A DNA stretch of 64,000 nt from VXYL01 sp965199945 (GCA_965199945.1 OZ241354.1:124001-188000), one strand, 5' to 3'. Numbered from the stretch's first letter, positions 52,178 through 62,021 are shown. Notes: generated by a model not told the origin, from the sequence alone. Made by a program: numbers and translations.

Positions 52178-52304
52178 GCCGCTCTGCGTCACCGCCCCGC
52201 CGAAGGTCGCGCGGCAAAGCAGGCCATGCGCCTTCGCGCGCCACGAGACGCGGCCGGAGCCGTAGTAGACTTCGTTCCTTATTCCGCGAAGAAGGAGCAC
52301 AAGG

Positions 52305-53357
52305 GTGAAGGTTGCTTTGCAGGGCCGGGCGCAAGGGCGTCAGCAGGAACTCTACGACGCCGCTGGCATCGAAGTCCGCGAGGGGACGTGCCGCACGGAA
52401 GACGAGATGATCGATCTTCTCAAGGACGCGGACGGCGCCCAGGTGGGGATTCTGCCGCTCACGTCGCGGCGCGTTCTCGAATCGTGTCCCAAGCTGAAGG
52501 TGGTGAGCCGGTTCGGCGTGGGCGTGGATTCCATCGACCTGGACGCCGCCACGGAACTCGGCGTGATGGCCTGCAACGTGCCTGGGTCGAACACCACCGA
52601 AGTGGCCGACCACGCCATGTCGCTGCTGCTGTTCCTGACCCGCCGCCTGTACGACGCCGTGCGCGCGACGCGCCAAGGCGCCTGGGCCGACGATCCGAGC
52701 GCGATGCGAACCTACACGCCGCACATGCGCCGGCTCGCCGGCCACACCATGGGCATCATCGGCTTCGGCAACATCGGCCGCGCCTTCGCCACGCGGGTGC
52801 GCGGTTTCGGCGTGCGGCGCATCGTCGCCTACGATCCCTACGTCAACCAGCTCGCCGCCGACCTCTACGGCGTGCAGCTGGTGGCGCTCGACGAACTGCT
52901 CGCCGAGTCGGACTTCATCACCATCCACTGCTCGGCGACGGACGAGTCGCGGCACTTGATCGACGCCGACGCGCTCAAGCGCATGAAGTCCACGGCGCTG
53001 CTCGTCAACACGGCGCGCGGGCCGATCGTCGACGGCGACGCCCTTGCCGACGCGCTGGAGTCCGGCGAAATCGAAGCCGCGGCATTGGACGTGACGGAAG
53101 TGGAGCCAGTGCCGTCGGACAACCGCCTGCTGAAGCTGCCGAACTGCTACGTCACGCCGCACGTTGCGGCGATGTCGGCCGTCTTCTTCGCCGAAACCGC
53201 CGTCATGCAGGCGGAGAACATCATCCGCGTGCTCACCGGCGAAAAGCCCCACGGCCTCGCCAATCCCGAAGTCATCAAGACCGTCGCCGTGATGCGGCAG
53301 ACGGATCCTGGGCGCTGGGACGGCGTGCCGGACTTCTCGACCGCGCTGCAGGTGTGA
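52305..53357 (+). CDS. D-isomer 2-hydroxyacid dehydrogenase, second copy
   Basis: A 350-residue dehydrogenase of the phosphoglycerate-dehydrogenase-like group. The Rossmann motif is MGIIGFGNIGRAFATRV. Catalytic residues are R in LVNTARGPIVDGDAL, E in VTEVEPVPSD and H in YVTPHVAAMSAVF. AAGGAGCACAAGG precedes GTG 52305. It is only moderately similar to the reverse-strand paralogue at 45515. The PhyH gene follows after 37 bases, so the pair may act in one oxidative pathway. Confidence 0.88.
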   Translation: MKVALQGRAQGRQQELYDAAGIEVREGTCRTEDEMIDLLKDADGAQVGILPLTSRRVLESCPKLKVVSRFGVGVDSIDLDAATELGVMACNVPGSNTTEVADHAMSLLLFLTRRLYDAVRATRQGAWADDPSAMRTYTPHMRRLAGHTMGIIGFGNIGRAFATRVRGFGVRRIVAYDPYVNQLAADLYGVQLVALDELLAESDFITIHCSATDESRHLIDADALKRMKSTALLVNTARGPIVDGDALADALESGEIEAAALDVTEVEPVPSDNRLLKLPNCYVTPHVAAMSAVFFAETAVMQAENIIRVLTGEKPHGLANPEVIKTVAVMRQTDPGRWDGVPDFSTALQV

Positions 53358-53394
53358 GCGGGCACGGAGCGGCGCAGCCAAGCAACTCCAACCC

Positions 53395-54678
53395 ATGAGC
53401 GAATCAAGCCTGCCAAGCGCCGTGCCGCCGGAGTTCCTGCCGGAGAACGTCGCCGCGCTCTCCGACGACGCCTCGCGGCTGCAGGACGCCAAGTGGTTCA
53501 GGTCCGGCGAACCGTTCCGTTCCATGCACCGCAACAATCCGTGGCTCAAGCCGCCGGTCGGCGGCAACGGCGTGCCGGCGACCAGGCCGGCGGGCTCGCT
53601 CACCGAGCGGTTCAGGTGTCCCTTGTTCGAGGCTGGGCGCGGCGCCGAAGGCGGCGGCTTGAACGGCACGCCGTACTACGACACCACGGTCGCCCGAAGG
53701 CACGACTACTGGAAGCAGTTCGACGACCTGCCCAGCGAGACCAAGGACATCAACCGGGCGCGGCGCGATCTGCAGAAGTACGGCTTCTGCCTGATCGAAG
53801 ACGCCATGAGCGAGCGCCAGCGCACACGCATGCGCGACCGTCTCGAAGAACAGGCGGAGGCCGAACGCGAATGCGGCCTTGCGGACATGACGCCGCACTT
53901 CCACATCATGTGGACGCTCGTGAACAAGGGCGCGTGCTTCGCCGGCTGCATCGAGTTCGATCCCGAGTGGGTGCAGGGCGGGCCGATGCTCGAGCAGCTG
54001 AACGACGAGCTGCTCGGCCCCGGCCACTACGCCTATTCGTTCGCCTCGAACATCGCCCGCCCCGGCAGCTACCCGCAGACGCTGCATCAGGACTCCGGCG
54101 CGATTCACCCCATCCAAACGCCCCATGCGCCGATTCTGGTGAATACCGTCTACATCATGCAGGACGTGAACGACGTCAACGGCGGCACCTTGGTGATCCC
54201 GACGAGCCACCGGCTGGTATCCCAGGTTCCGCCCGGCGGCGAAGTGGGGCCGCTGCCGCCAGCGGTCAACGTGGAGGCGAAGGGCGGCACGGTGATGCTC
54301 ATGGACGGCCGGCTGCTGCACGGCACCGGCGTCAACCACACCGACGAATGGCGCTACATCATGACCAACTCCAACGTGAAGCCGTGGCTGCGGCAGCAGG
54401 AGAACTGGCAGCTCGCCATCGACCCGGAGGTCCTGGAGTCCGCATCGGACAAGCTCCTCGCGCGCATGGGCTACCACTCCTCCGGGCTCATCGAAATCGG
54501 CACCTATTCCGGCCCGAAGACCACGGTGGGCATGCGCTTGGCCATGGAGCGAGGCGAATACCGGCGCATCCGCGCCATGAAGCCGCCGGTCTCAGAAGAA
54601 ACCAAGGAGAGCCTGGCCATCTTCAAGATGAAGAAGAGAATCGACGCCGCCCGAGCGGCCAAGGCGGCCAACCCCTAG
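53395..54678 (+). CDS. Phytanoyl-CoA dioxygenase family protein
   Basis: A 427-residue Fe(II)/2-oxoglutarate oxygenase. The HxD motif is in QTLHQDSGAIHPI, followed by NTVYIMQDVNDVNGGTLVIPTSH. The distal His is in GRLLHGTGVN and the 2-oxoglutarate Arg in EWRYIMTNSN. Compared with the other two PhyH proteins here it has a longer N-terminal domain (about 130 residues before the core) and a helical C-terminal tail. Its substrate is unknown. It is probably cotranscribed with the dehydrogenase upstream. Confidence 0.88.
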   Translation: MSESSLPSAVPPEFLPENVAALSDDASRLQDAKWFRSGEPFRSMHRNNPWLKPPVGGNGVPATRPAGSLTERFRCPLFEAGRGAEGGGLNGTPYYDTTVARRHDYWKQFDDLPSETKDINRARRDLQKYGFCLIEDAMSERQRTRMRDRLEEQAEAERECGLADMTPHFHIMWTLVNKGACFAGCIEFDPEWVQGGPMLEQLNDELLGPGHYAYSFASNIARPGSYPQTLHQDSGAIHPIQTPHAPILVNTVYIMQDVNDVNGGTLVIPTSHRLVSQVPPGGEVGPLPPAVNVEAKGGTVMLMDGRLLHGTGVNHTDEWRYIMTNSNVKPWLRQQENWQLAIDPEVLESASDKLLARMGYHSSGLIEIGTYSGPKTTVGMRLAMERGEYRRIRAMKPPVSEETKESLAIFKMKKRIDAARAAKAANP

Positions 54679-54724
54679 ACGGCGGACGGGCCGCAGGCCC
54701 GACTCGACCGCCTTCTCAGCGGGC

Positions 54725-55459
54725 TCAGCGGGGCGAAGCGCTCCGCAATGCATCGAGCGCCACGGCGTATTGATCGGCGTAGAAGACGCCGTCTTCTCCC
54801 AAGGTGCGCAGCTTCGCCGTCACGGCATCGAGCTCGCCGGACTCGTCCTGGCCGGCGAGAATCCGCGCCACATGCAGCCAGCCTTGCGCCATCGACGTCG
54901 CGGCTTCGTCGGCGGACTCGGCGGCGAGCGTTGCGCTGGCGCGGAACGACTGCGCTGCGGCGTTGTAATCGCCGGCGGCCAGTTGCTGGGCGCCGAGAAT
55001 CCAGTAGCCGTTGCGCCGGCGCTCGGGCCCGAGGCCGACTTCGGCGGCGAGCTTGATGTTCAGGCGCGCGGCTTCGAGTCCAAGCCGCCGGTGGCGCGCT
55101 TCGACCGCGCCCACCTGCCCGGCACCCCAGCCGATCCAAGTGTTCGCGGCCAAGTTGTAGGCCATCGGGATGGCGGCGGACTTGTACTCGGTCGCTTGGT
55201 TCGGGTTTCTCTCGGCAAGGCCGAGCGCATGTTGGATGAGCAGCTTCTGCAGGTAGGCGTAGCCGTCCAAGTCGTCGATGCCGCGGTTGAAGCCCTTGCC
55301 GAGCATGCCGCTGGCCATGCGCAGGCTTCCGGGCGAGGTCTCTGCGAGCGCCTCGGCCTTCATCTGAGCGACGAGCGGCGCGACGGCGCTTTCGCGGTCA
55401 GCCACGGCCGGCCATGCCAAGAGCGCCGCGGCGAGCGGAAGGCGCCACCGCCGCGGCAT
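54725..55459 (-). CDS. Exported helical-repeat protein of unknown function
   Basis: A 244-residue protein with signal peptide RRWRLPLAAALLAWPAVA. The mature part is all-helical and TPR-like (KLLIQHALGLAERNPNQATEYKS in parts; GAQQLAAGDYNAAAQSFRASATLAAES), but no named family is recognised. ATG 55459 overlaps the SDR stop as TGATG, so it is the third gene of a PhyH-SDR-exported protein operon. Confidence 0.7.
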   Translation of the reverse strand: MPRRWRLPLAAALLAWPAVADRESAVAPLVAQMKAEALAETSPGSLRMASGMLGKGFNRGIDDLDGYAYLQKLLIQHALGLAERNPNQATEYKSAAIPMAYNLAANTWIGWGAGQVGAVEARHRRLGLEAARLNIKLAAEVGLGPERRRNGYWILGAQQLAAGDYNAAAQSFRASATLAAESADEAATSMAQGWLHVARILAGQDESGELDAVTAKLRTLGEDGVFYADQYAVALDALRSASPR

Positions 55460-56262
55460 CAGATCTTCGCCGCGACGCCGCCATCGACGTTGATGATCTC
55501 GCCGTTCACGAAGCGCGATTCGTCGCAGGACAGAAACAGCACCAGATTGGCGACGTCCTCCGGATAGCCCGGGCCCTGCACGATCTGCGCGAACTCGAAC
55601 ATCCGCTCGAAGACGTGGTGGCCGCCATCGGCGTCCTTGGACGTGCCGCCGGTAGCGCCCGGCGTGAGAATCTGCCCCGGTCGAACGCAGTTCACGCGGA
55701 TGTTGTGCCGGCCGCCGGTGCCGGCCATGTAGCGCGTCAGCGCGTCCACGCCGGCCTTGGCAGCGTAGTAGGAGGCGGAGGTGGTGCCGAACTCGTCCTG
55801 CATCCGCGAGCTGAAGCCGCGTTGCGCCGCCAAGGACGACATGTTGACCACCGCCCCGCCGCCGGCCGCCACCAGATGCGGCCACACGGCGCGGCTCACG
55901 TAGAACGTGCCGGTGAGGTTGGTGTTCACGACGCGGTGCCACTCCGCATTCGGCTCGTTCGGGAACTGGCTGCCGCCACCGCCGCCGGCGTTGTTGAACA
56001 ACACGTTGATGCCGCCGTAGACCTCGGCGGCCTGGGCAACCGCCTGCACGACGGATTCGTCGTCGCCGACGTCGCAGCGGATGAAGGTCGCCTCGCCGCC
56101 GGCGTCGCGGATGCCCTGGGCAACGGCTTCGCCCTGCTCTTCGCGGCGCGCCATCAGCACGACCTTCGCGCCTTCCCGGGCGAACACCTGCCCGGTGGTC
56201 TCGCCGATGCCGCTGTTGCCGCCGGTGACCACCGCCACCTTGCCGGCCAATCGCTCTGCCAT
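55459..56262 (-). CDS. Short-chain dehydrogenase/reductase
   Basis: A 267-residue classical SDR. The cofactor motif is VAVVTGGNSGIGETTG, followed by NNAGGGGG, the catalytic Ser in VVNMSSLAAQ and SYYAAKAGVDAL (YxxxK). VNCVRPGQILTPG and the glycine-rich tail VNGEIINVDGG are typical. It oxidises or reduces a hydroxyl/carbonyl on an unknown substrate, perhaps the product of the upstream PhyH enzyme. GAGGAAC upstream of ATG 56262 serves as ribosome site. Confidence 0.9.
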   Translation of the reverse strand: MAERLAGKVAVVTGGNSGIGETTGQVFAREGAKVVLMARREEQGEAVAQGIRDAGGEATFIRCDVGDDESVVQAVAQAAEVYGGINVLFNNAGGGGGSQFPNEPNAEWHRVVNTNLTGTFYVSRAVWPHLVAAGGGAVVNMSSLAAQRGFSSRMQDEFGTTSASYYAAKAGVDALTRYMAGTGGRHNIRVNCVRPGQILTPGATGGTSKDADGGHHVFERMFEFAQIVQGPGYPEDVANLVLFLSCDESRFVNGEIINVDGGVAAKI

Positions 56263-56314
56263 GGAATGTTCCTCTCGTTGCGTTGTTCGCGCTCGTGCGC
56301 GTGGTTCGTTCGGG

Positions 56315-57364
56315 TCACGCCGCCGGCTTGCGGGGCGGCGTGCGGTAGAGATCGGGAAAGCGAATCGCCTTGGGCTTGTCCTTCGCCATCGCCTGGGCGA
56401 ACTCGGCGTCGTAGTGGCCGAAATCCACCTCCTGGCGCAGCGCGACCCGTCCGGCGGCCGGTTCGTCGTCCAGCAAGCTCAGATGGCCAGCGAGGGCCGC
56501 GGGGCCGGCGGACGATGCGCCGTCCTTCGACTTTCGAGGACGCGGCGGCGACTTGCCGAACGGAAACGCGCCGCGCACGTCCATCAAGCGCGCGAAGCGC
56601 AGAGGATTTCGGTCGAGGGCCGCCTGGGCCACGGTATGCCGGAACGGCTCCTGGGTCTGCATGTGCGGGCGGCAGAACGTCCCCAGCATCATCAGGCGCA
56701 AGCCCTGCGTGCGGCGCGGATAGGAGCCATGCCAGGTGTGGTCGCCCCAGACGATCATCGAGCCGAAGGGCGCTTCTATCGGATGGCAGCGGTCGTTCCA
56801 GTATTCGGCTTCCTCCGGCGACGGCCAGCGCCGCCAGCGATGGCTGCCGGGCACGAAGCCCAAGGCGCCGTCTTCCTTCGTGTAGTCCGAGAGCAGGTAG
56901 TTGAAGTTGGCCGTGTACGGTTCGGGCGGGAACGTGGGCATCTCGAACTGCGCCCAATCGCAATGCACGCCAGTGCGCGCCTCTCCCGCGCCCTTCACCC
57001 AGCCGTCGCACAGGCTCAGGATGCACTGGCTGCCGAGCAGGTATTCGACGAGGCCGAGCGCCGCCGGGTTGACGACGATCTTCTCGAACAGCGGATCGTC
57101 CCAGAGCATGAACCGCAGCAGTTCCTGGTCGTCCGAGAAGACGCCGGGCAGTTCCGCTTGCGAGCAGCCCTTGCGCTCGCAGGCCACGCTCAGTAAGGCG
57201 TCGCGGACGGCTTCGTGCTGCTGCGGCGGCCCCACCTTCTCCGGCGGCAGAACGGTGAAGCCGAACGCCTCCAGCTCCGCCACGTGTTCCAGCAGGTCGA
57301 GCTGCTTGAGCTCGCGGTAGAGCGCCGGCAGGGTCTTCGCGGACGGCCAGTCTTCGATCTCCAT
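56315..57364 (-). CDS. Phytanoyl-CoA dioxygenase family protein, possibly leaderless
   Basis: A 349-residue Fe(II)/2-oxoglutarate oxygenase. HxD is in TGVHCDWAQFEMP, then DGALGFVPGSHRWR, the distal His in GDHTWHGSYPRR and an Arg in RRTQGLRLMM. It heads a reverse operon with an SDR and an exported protein, divergent from a mandelate-racemase-like gene. ATG 57364 has no Shine-Dalgarno sequence and lies seven bases from a TATACT box, so initiation may be leaderless. Substrate unknown. Confidence 0.88.
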   Translation of the reverse strand: MEIEDWPSAKTLPALYRELKQLDLLEHVAELEAFGFTVLPPEKVGPPQQHEAVRDALLSVACERKGCSQAELPGVFSDDQELLRFMLWDDPLFEKIVVNPAALGLVEYLLGSQCILSLCDGWVKGAGEARTGVHCDWAQFEMPTFPPEPYTANFNYLLSDYTKEDGALGFVPGSHRWRRWPSPEEAEYWNDRCHPIEAPFGSMIVWGDHTWHGSYPRRTQGLRLMMLGTFCRPHMQTQEPFRHTVAQAALDRNPLRFARLMDVRGAFPFGKSPPRPRKSKDGASSAGPAALAGHLSLLDDEPAAGRVALRQEVDFGHYDAEFAQAMAKDKPKAIRFPDLYRTPPRKPAA

Positions 57365-57379
57365 GCCCGCGAGTATAAG
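57365..57379 (-). promoter_or_regulatory. -10 box abutting the PhyH start codon
   Basis: TATACT on the reverse strand at 57377-57372 is followed by CGCGGGC and then ATG. Transcription from this box would begin at or next to the A of the start codon. The -35 region is poor. Confidence 0.4.
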
Positions 57380-57465
57380 TCCGCCCGTTGCCGGACGCCG
57401 CGCAAGATCGGGGCGAGGTTGGCGAGGTTGGTATAGTGCGGCCGAGTTCGCTGCGAGGACGCCCG

Positions 57466-58554
57466 TTGAAAGTCACCGCCATTACGCGCACGCCGCTCGC
57501 CATCGGCAAGAGCCTGCTGCGCGTCCAGACCGACGCCGGCGTGGAAGGCTGGTCGGAAATCCCCGGCCGCAACAACGCCGTCTTCAACGCCTATCTGGAG
57601 AGCGCCATCGCCCCGGCGCTGATCGGCGAAGACCCGCGCCTCGTCGACCGCCACTGGGAGACCTTCGCGCTGGGGCGCGATGAGCGCTTCTACAAGCTGC
57701 CCGGCTGGGTCGTCGGCGCGATCGACGTAGCGCTGTGGGACATCCTCGGCAAAGACACCGGGCTGCCGGTGCATACGCTGATGGGCGGGGCCAGGCGCAC
57801 GAACATCCCGCTGTATTGGAGCACCGGTTCCGGCTGGCGGATGCAGCCGGAGGAGATGCTCGCGCTGGTGAAGGACGGCTGGGAACGGGGCTTTCGCGCT
57901 TTCAAGATCCGCATGGACTGGCGCGGCTGGCGGCAGGACGTCGATCCAGAGAAGGACTACCAGCTCTTCAAGCTGGCGCGGGAGTTCCTGGCCGGCGGCG
58001 AATACCTCGGCTTCGACGCCAACAACGGCTATTCCGTGTCCACGGCGATTCAGCAAGGCCGCCGCTTCGAGGCCCTCGGCATCGACCACTTCGAGGAGCC
58101 GATTCCCCACTACGACTTGCCGGGCTTGAAGCAGATCAGCGATGCCCTCGACGTCGCCGTCTCCGCTGGAGAGCAGGACGCCCTGCGCTGGTGGTTCCAG
58201 AATCTCGTGCTGCTCGGCAACGTGGACATTCTGCAGCCGGACATCCTGAACGCTGGCGGGCCTTCGGAGGTGAAGCGCATCTTCGACATGGCGACGACCT
58301 TGAACAAGCCGGTGATGCCGCACAGCCCGCAGGCGGGCATCAGTTCCATGGCCTCGCTGCACGTCTACGCCACGGTGCAGAACGCCACCCGCCCGCACGA
58401 GTTCTCCATCGAGTTCTCCGGCCCGCTCGACGATCTGGCCGATCTCTACGGCGAAGACGTGCTGCCGAAGAACGGCGCGATGCAGCTCACCGACAAGCCA
58501 GGGTTCGGCATCGAGCTGAACGAAGCGGCAGTGGCGCGGCTGACCGCGACGTAG
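57466..58554 (+). CDS. Mandelate racemase/muconate-lactonizing enzyme family protein
   Basis: A 362-residue enolase-superfamily acid-sugar dehydratase or racemase. The capping domain starts KVTAITRTPLAIGKSL and the barrel carries FRAFKIRMDW (KxR-type base), Mg2+ ligands in GFDANNGYS, HFEEPIPHYD and SAGEQDALRW, and the late His in MPHSPQAGISS. The reaction is probably dehydration of a sugar acid. TTG 57466 has GAGGA seven bases upstream and a TATAGT box at 57432. A Gfo/Idh/MocA oxidoreductase gene follows after nine bases, forming a sugar-acid catabolic pair. Confidence 0.85.
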   Translation: MKVTAITRTPLAIGKSLLRVQTDAGVEGWSEIPGRNNAVFNAYLESAIAPALIGEDPRLVDRHWETFALGRDERFYKLPGWVVGAIDVALWDILGKDTGLPVHTLMGGARRTNIPLYWSTGSGWRMQPEEMLALVKDGWERGFRAFKIRMDWRGWRQDVDPEKDYQLFKLAREFLAGGEYLGFDANNGYSVSTAIQQGRRFEALGIDHFEEPIPHYDLPGLKQISDALDVAVSAGEQDALRWWFQNLVLLGNVDILQPDILNAGGPSEVKRIFDMATTLNKPVMPHSPQAGISSMASLHVYATVQNATRPHEFSIEFSGPLDDLADLYGEDVLPKNGAMQLTDKPGFGIELNEAAVARLTAT

Positions 58555-58563
58555 GCACCCGCC

Positions 58564-59580
58564 ATGGCAGACAAAGTGACGCTGTGCCTCGTGGGCTGCG
58601 GCAACATCGCCCGGGCGCACTGGCGGGGAATTCGCTACCACGCGCCGAAGATCGACGTGACGGCGGTGGTGGACGCGAACGTCGAAAGCGCCCAAGCGAT
58701 GGCCGAACGCACCGGCGCAAAGGCGTTCTCCTCGCTCGGCCAAGCGCTGGCCGAAGGCAGCTTCGACGCGGTGGACATCATGCTGCCGCACGATCTGCAC
58801 GAGCAGGCCGCCACCGAGGCGTTCGCCGCCGGCAAGCACGTCGTGCTGGAAAAGCCGATGGCGCACACCTTGGAAAGCGCCGCGCGCATCCTCGCGCTCG
58901 CGGCGGAGGCCGACGTGGTGTTCATGGTCGCGGAGCAGGCGCAGTACTGGCCGGACGTGGCGAAGGCGAAGCAGCTGATCGACGACGGCGCGGTGGGCGA
59001 GGTGCTCGATGCCCGCGCCTGCTTCTACGATCCGCTGCGCCACGACCCGCAAGCACCCAAGCCGTGGCGCTTCGACCTGGCCCGCGCCGGCGGCGGCATC
59101 GTCATCGACGGCGGCGCGCATTGGATTCGACCGCTGCGCATGATGCTCGGCGAAATCGACGAAGCGATCGGCGTGGTTGGAAGCCACGTGCCGGGCATGG
59201 AGGGCGAGTCCTGGGCGCAGGCGCTATTCCGCTTCCGCAGCGGCGTCACGGCAACCTTCAACATGCTGCTGTACGACAGTCCGGTGGGCGCGACCCACGA
59301 TTTCCGCATCACCGGCACGGCTGGCGAGATCATCATCGAGCATGGGCGCGAAGGACGGCTGCTGTTGTTCGACCAAGCCAATCCCGAGGGCAAGGAGGTG
59401 ATGCGCGCGTTCCCCGGCAAGGTGGACAGCTTCGGCGCCGAGCTGCACGACTTCAGCCTGGCCGTGCTCGACGGCAAGCCGCTGGAGGCTGAACCGGCGT
59501 TCTCGCTGGGCGAAATGCGCACGGCGCTGGCGCTGTACCGCTCCATCGCCAGCCGCCGCTGGGAGAAGGTGTGGGACTGA
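58564..59580 (+). CDS. Gfo/Idh/MocA-family oxidoreductase
   Basis: A 338-residue NAD(P)-dependent sugar or inositol dehydrogenase. The N-terminal Rossmann motif is LCLVGCGNIARAHW, then VDIMLPHDLHEQAATEAFAAGKHVVLEKPMA (EKP with catalytic Lys, shown in parts). The C-terminal substrate domain includes GGGIVIDGGAHWIRPLRMMLG, with the catalytic Asp/His pair region D-G-G-A-H-W. It probably oxidises the product of, or provides substrate to, the preceding enolase-superfamily enzyme. Confidence 0.87.
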   Translation: MADKVTLCLVGCGNIARAHWRGIRYHAPKIDVTAVVDANVESAQAMAERTGAKAFSSLGQALAEGSFDAVDIMLPHDLHEQAATEAFAAGKHVVLEKPMAHTLESAARILALAAEADVVFMVAEQAQYWPDVAKAKQLIDDGAVGEVLDARACFYDPLRHDPQAPKPWRFDLARAGGGIVIDGGAHWIRPLRMMLGEIDEAIGVVGSHVPGMEGESWAQALFRFRSGVTATFNMLLYDSPVGATHDFRITGTAGEIIIEHGREGRLLLFDQANPEGKEVMRAFPGKVDSFGAELHDFSLAVLDGKPLEAEPAFSLGEMRTALALYRSIASRRWEKVWD

Positions 59581-59627
59581 GGCGCCGCTGCGCCGCCTGA
59601 TTCCGCTCGCTTGGCGCCGGGCGGCGT

Positions 59628-60692
59628 TCAGCGCAGCACAGCGCCCTCGGCGGACACCGCCAACGTGCCGGGCGGGGCTGTCTCGTGGAGAGTCGCCATG
59701 CGGCCGATCGCGTAGACCTCCTCGCCAGCATCCGCGAGTTCCTGACGCAGACCGTCCGCGTCCTCCCGCGCCGCGCACAGCACGAAGCCGATGCCGTTGT
59801 TGAAGGTGCGCAGCATCTCCATGTCGTCGATGTTGCCGGCCTGCTGCAGCAGCGGAAAGATCGACGGTCGGGGCCATGCGTCCATGTCCAAGTGCGCTGC
59901 AAGAGTCGGGCTGAACATGCGCGGCAGGTTGTCCACGAAGCCGCCGCCGGTGATGTGGCTCATGCCTTTCACGCGCTGCCGCGTCACAGTATCTGGCGCG
60001 CCGGCGCCGCCGACGAGCGGCAGCACGGCGCGGACGTAGATGCGCGTGGGCGCGAGCAGATCGTCCAACAGGGCCTCGTTCACGGCGATGGCGCGGTCGG
60101 CGAGGATGCGGCGCGCGAGCGAATAGCCGTTGGCGTGGCAGCCGCTCGACGCCAAGCCGAGGAGCACGTCGCCCGCTTCGATGCGTTCGCCGGAGACGAT
60201 CCGGCTTCGCTCCACGACGCCGACGCAGAAGCCGGCCAGCTCGTAGTCTCCCGCACGATGGAAGCCGGGCATTTCCGCGGTCTCGCCCCCCGCCAGGGCG
60301 CAGCCGGCGAGCTCGCAGGCGCGGGCGATGCCGGCGACGACGCGCTCCGCGATCGCCACGTCCAGAACGCCGGCCGCGTAGTAGTCGAGAAAGAGAAAAG
60401 GCTCGGCGCCGGTCACCAGCAGGTCGTTGACGCACATGGCCACGAGGTCCTGGCCGACGCCGTCGTGGCGCTGGTGGTCGATGGCGAGCCGGAGCTTGGT
60501 GCCCACGCCATCGGTGCAGGTCGCGAGCACGGGTTCGCGGTAGCCCGCCGGCAAGGCGGCCAGCGCGGCAAAGCCGCCTAGGTCCGAGATCTGCTCCGGG
60601 CGCCGCGCACGGGCCACGCTCGGCGCGATGCGCCGCACGAGTTCGTTGCCGGCGTCGATGTCCACGCCGGCGTCGCGGTAGGTCAGGCCCAT
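59628..60692 (-). CDS. purM: Phosphoribosylformylglycinamidine cyclo-ligase
   Basis: PurM (AIR synthase) closes the imidazole ring in purine synthesis using ATP. The 354-residue protein has TYRDAGVDIDAGNELV, SDLGGFAALAALP, ATCTDGVGTKLRLA, AMCVNDLLVTGAEPFLFLDYYA and GGETAEMPGFH, then HITGGGFVDNLPRM (motifs separate). ATG 60692 is the standard start. It is divergent from the DUF2066 gene, the usual gammaproteobacterial arrangement. purN is not next to it in the window. Confidence 0.95.
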   Translation of the reverse strand: MGLTYRDAGVDIDAGNELVRRIAPSVARARRPEQISDLGGFAALAALPAGYREPVLATCTDGVGTKLRLAIDHQRHDGVGQDLVAMCVNDLLVTGAEPFLFLDYYAAGVLDVAIAERVVAGIARACELAGCALAGGETAEMPGFHRAGDYELAGFCVGVVERSRIVSGERIEAGDVLLGLASSGCHANGYSLARRILADRAIAVNEALLDDLLAPTRIYVRAVLPLVGGAGAPDTVTRQRVKGMSHITGGGFVDNLPRMFSPTLAAHLDMDAWPRPSIFPLLQQAGNIDDMEMLRTFNNGIGFVLCAAREDADGLRQELADAGEEVYAIGRMATLHETAPPGTLAVSAEGAVLR

Positions 60693-60884
60693 GAGACTCC
60701 GCTTCCCAAGAAAAGACGCGCTGCCGGCCGCTCCGACATGCGGCAGCCCGCGATCGAACGACATCGAGGGAGAGCGTTGCCGCAATCCGTCTCGTGCCGG
60801 CGGCAATCCGAACGCGGCTCAAGTGCCCCTCAAGGACTCCGGCGTTCTTTTACACTTGCGCCGCACCCCCGACAAGCCCGACCT

Positions 60885-62021
60885 GTGACTGCCGTGACGC
60901 GCCTGCTGATGACCCTCGCCGTTCTCGCCGCATCGTGCGGCGAAGCGGGCGTCGTGCCGTGGCTCTACGACGTGGAAGTGCCGGTCGCGTCGCAAGCCGA
61001 TGCGGAGCGCCAGCGCGCCAGCCGGGAGGCATTGTCCACGCTGCTCGCGCGTCTCACCGGCATGGGCCGGATTCCCCACACGCCAGCCGTGCGCGATGCG
61101 CTTGCGCGGCCCGAGGACTTCTACACCAGCTACCAGTTCGAGCGGCGCGATCTAAGCGCCGTGTCCGCCAGTGGCGGTTCGAGTCGCGGCATCGAGTGGG
61201 CGACCGCGCAGACAGTGCTCGCCATCCACTTCGAGCCGGCGTCGGCACAGGGCTTGCTGCGGCGCGCCGGCCTGCCGATCTGGGCGGCGAACAGGCCGAC
61301 GACTCTGGCCTGGGTGGTCGTGGAGCGCAACGGCGAGCGCACCATGCTGGCGGATGCGCCGGGCGACATGGCGGCCGCGCTCAAAGGGCGCGCCAGAGCC
61401 CGAGGCTTGGAGGTCTTCCTGCCCTTGGGCGACGTGCAGGACATGGCGCTCGCGCCGGCGGACGTTCTCGGGCGCTTCTGGGGACGCATTGCGGCCGCAT
61501 CGGCTCGCTATGCGCCGGACATGCTGCTCGTCGGTCGCGCCGAACAGGCGCCCGACGGCGCGTGGCGCACCGACTGGGCACTGCGCAATGCGCCGCGCAC
61601 GACGCAGCCGTTCTTGCATGTCGAGCAGGCCGACGCCGATTCGGCGCCGAACGCGGACGTGAACGCCAGCTTCCGCCACCGCGTCCTCTCCGAACGCGCC
61701 GTGGGCGAAGCCGGCGTAGACGGCACCGTCGCCGCCTTGGCCGACCGCTTCGCCGCCCGAGGCGTGCTCGCCGCCATCGACGTGACGGTGCGCAATGCGC
61801 AGACCGTGCGCGCCTACGCATTCCTCATGGAACACTTCCGATCGCGGGAGTACATCGAACGTCTCGAGCTGCGCCAAGTGCGCCCGGACGCGATGGACTT
61901 CCGCCTGCATTCGCGCACCAGCCCGCGACAGCTGCGCGAGCTGCTCTCCCTGGCCGGCAAGTTCGCGGTGGAGGCCGACAGCGCGGCGCGGCTCAATCTC
62001 ACGTGGAAGGGCGAGCGATGA
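60885..62021 (+). CDS. DUF2066 domain exported protein
   Basis: A 378-residue protein beginning GTG 60885 with a hydrophobic export segment (LLMTLAVLAASCGEAG, possibly a lipoprotein signal). DUF2066 segments include VPWLYDVEVPVASQADAERQ, LARLTG, YTSYQFERRD and FEPASAQGLLRRAGLPIW, followed by a VVV strand. The function of DUF2066 proteins is unknown. They are nearly always next to purM and hda in Gammaproteobacteria, as here. A TACACT box lies 29 bases upstream of the start. Confidence 0.8.
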   Translation: MTAVTRLLMTLAVLAASCGEAGVVPWLYDVEVPVASQADAERQRASREALSTLLARLTGMGRIPHTPAVRDALARPEDFYTSYQFERRDLSAVSASGGSSRGIEWATAQTVLAIHFEPASAQGLLRRAGLPIWAANRPTTLAWVVVERNGERTMLADAPGDMAAALKGRARARGLEVFLPLGDVQDMALAPADVLGRFWGRIAAASARYAPDMLLVGRAEQAPDGAWRTDWALRNAPRTTQPFLHVEQADADSAPNADVNASFRHRVLSERAVGEAGVDGTVAALADRFAARGVLAAIDVTVRNAQTVRAYAFLMEHFRSREYIERLELRQVRPDAMDFRLHSRTSPRQLRELLSLAGKFAVEADSAARLNLTWKGER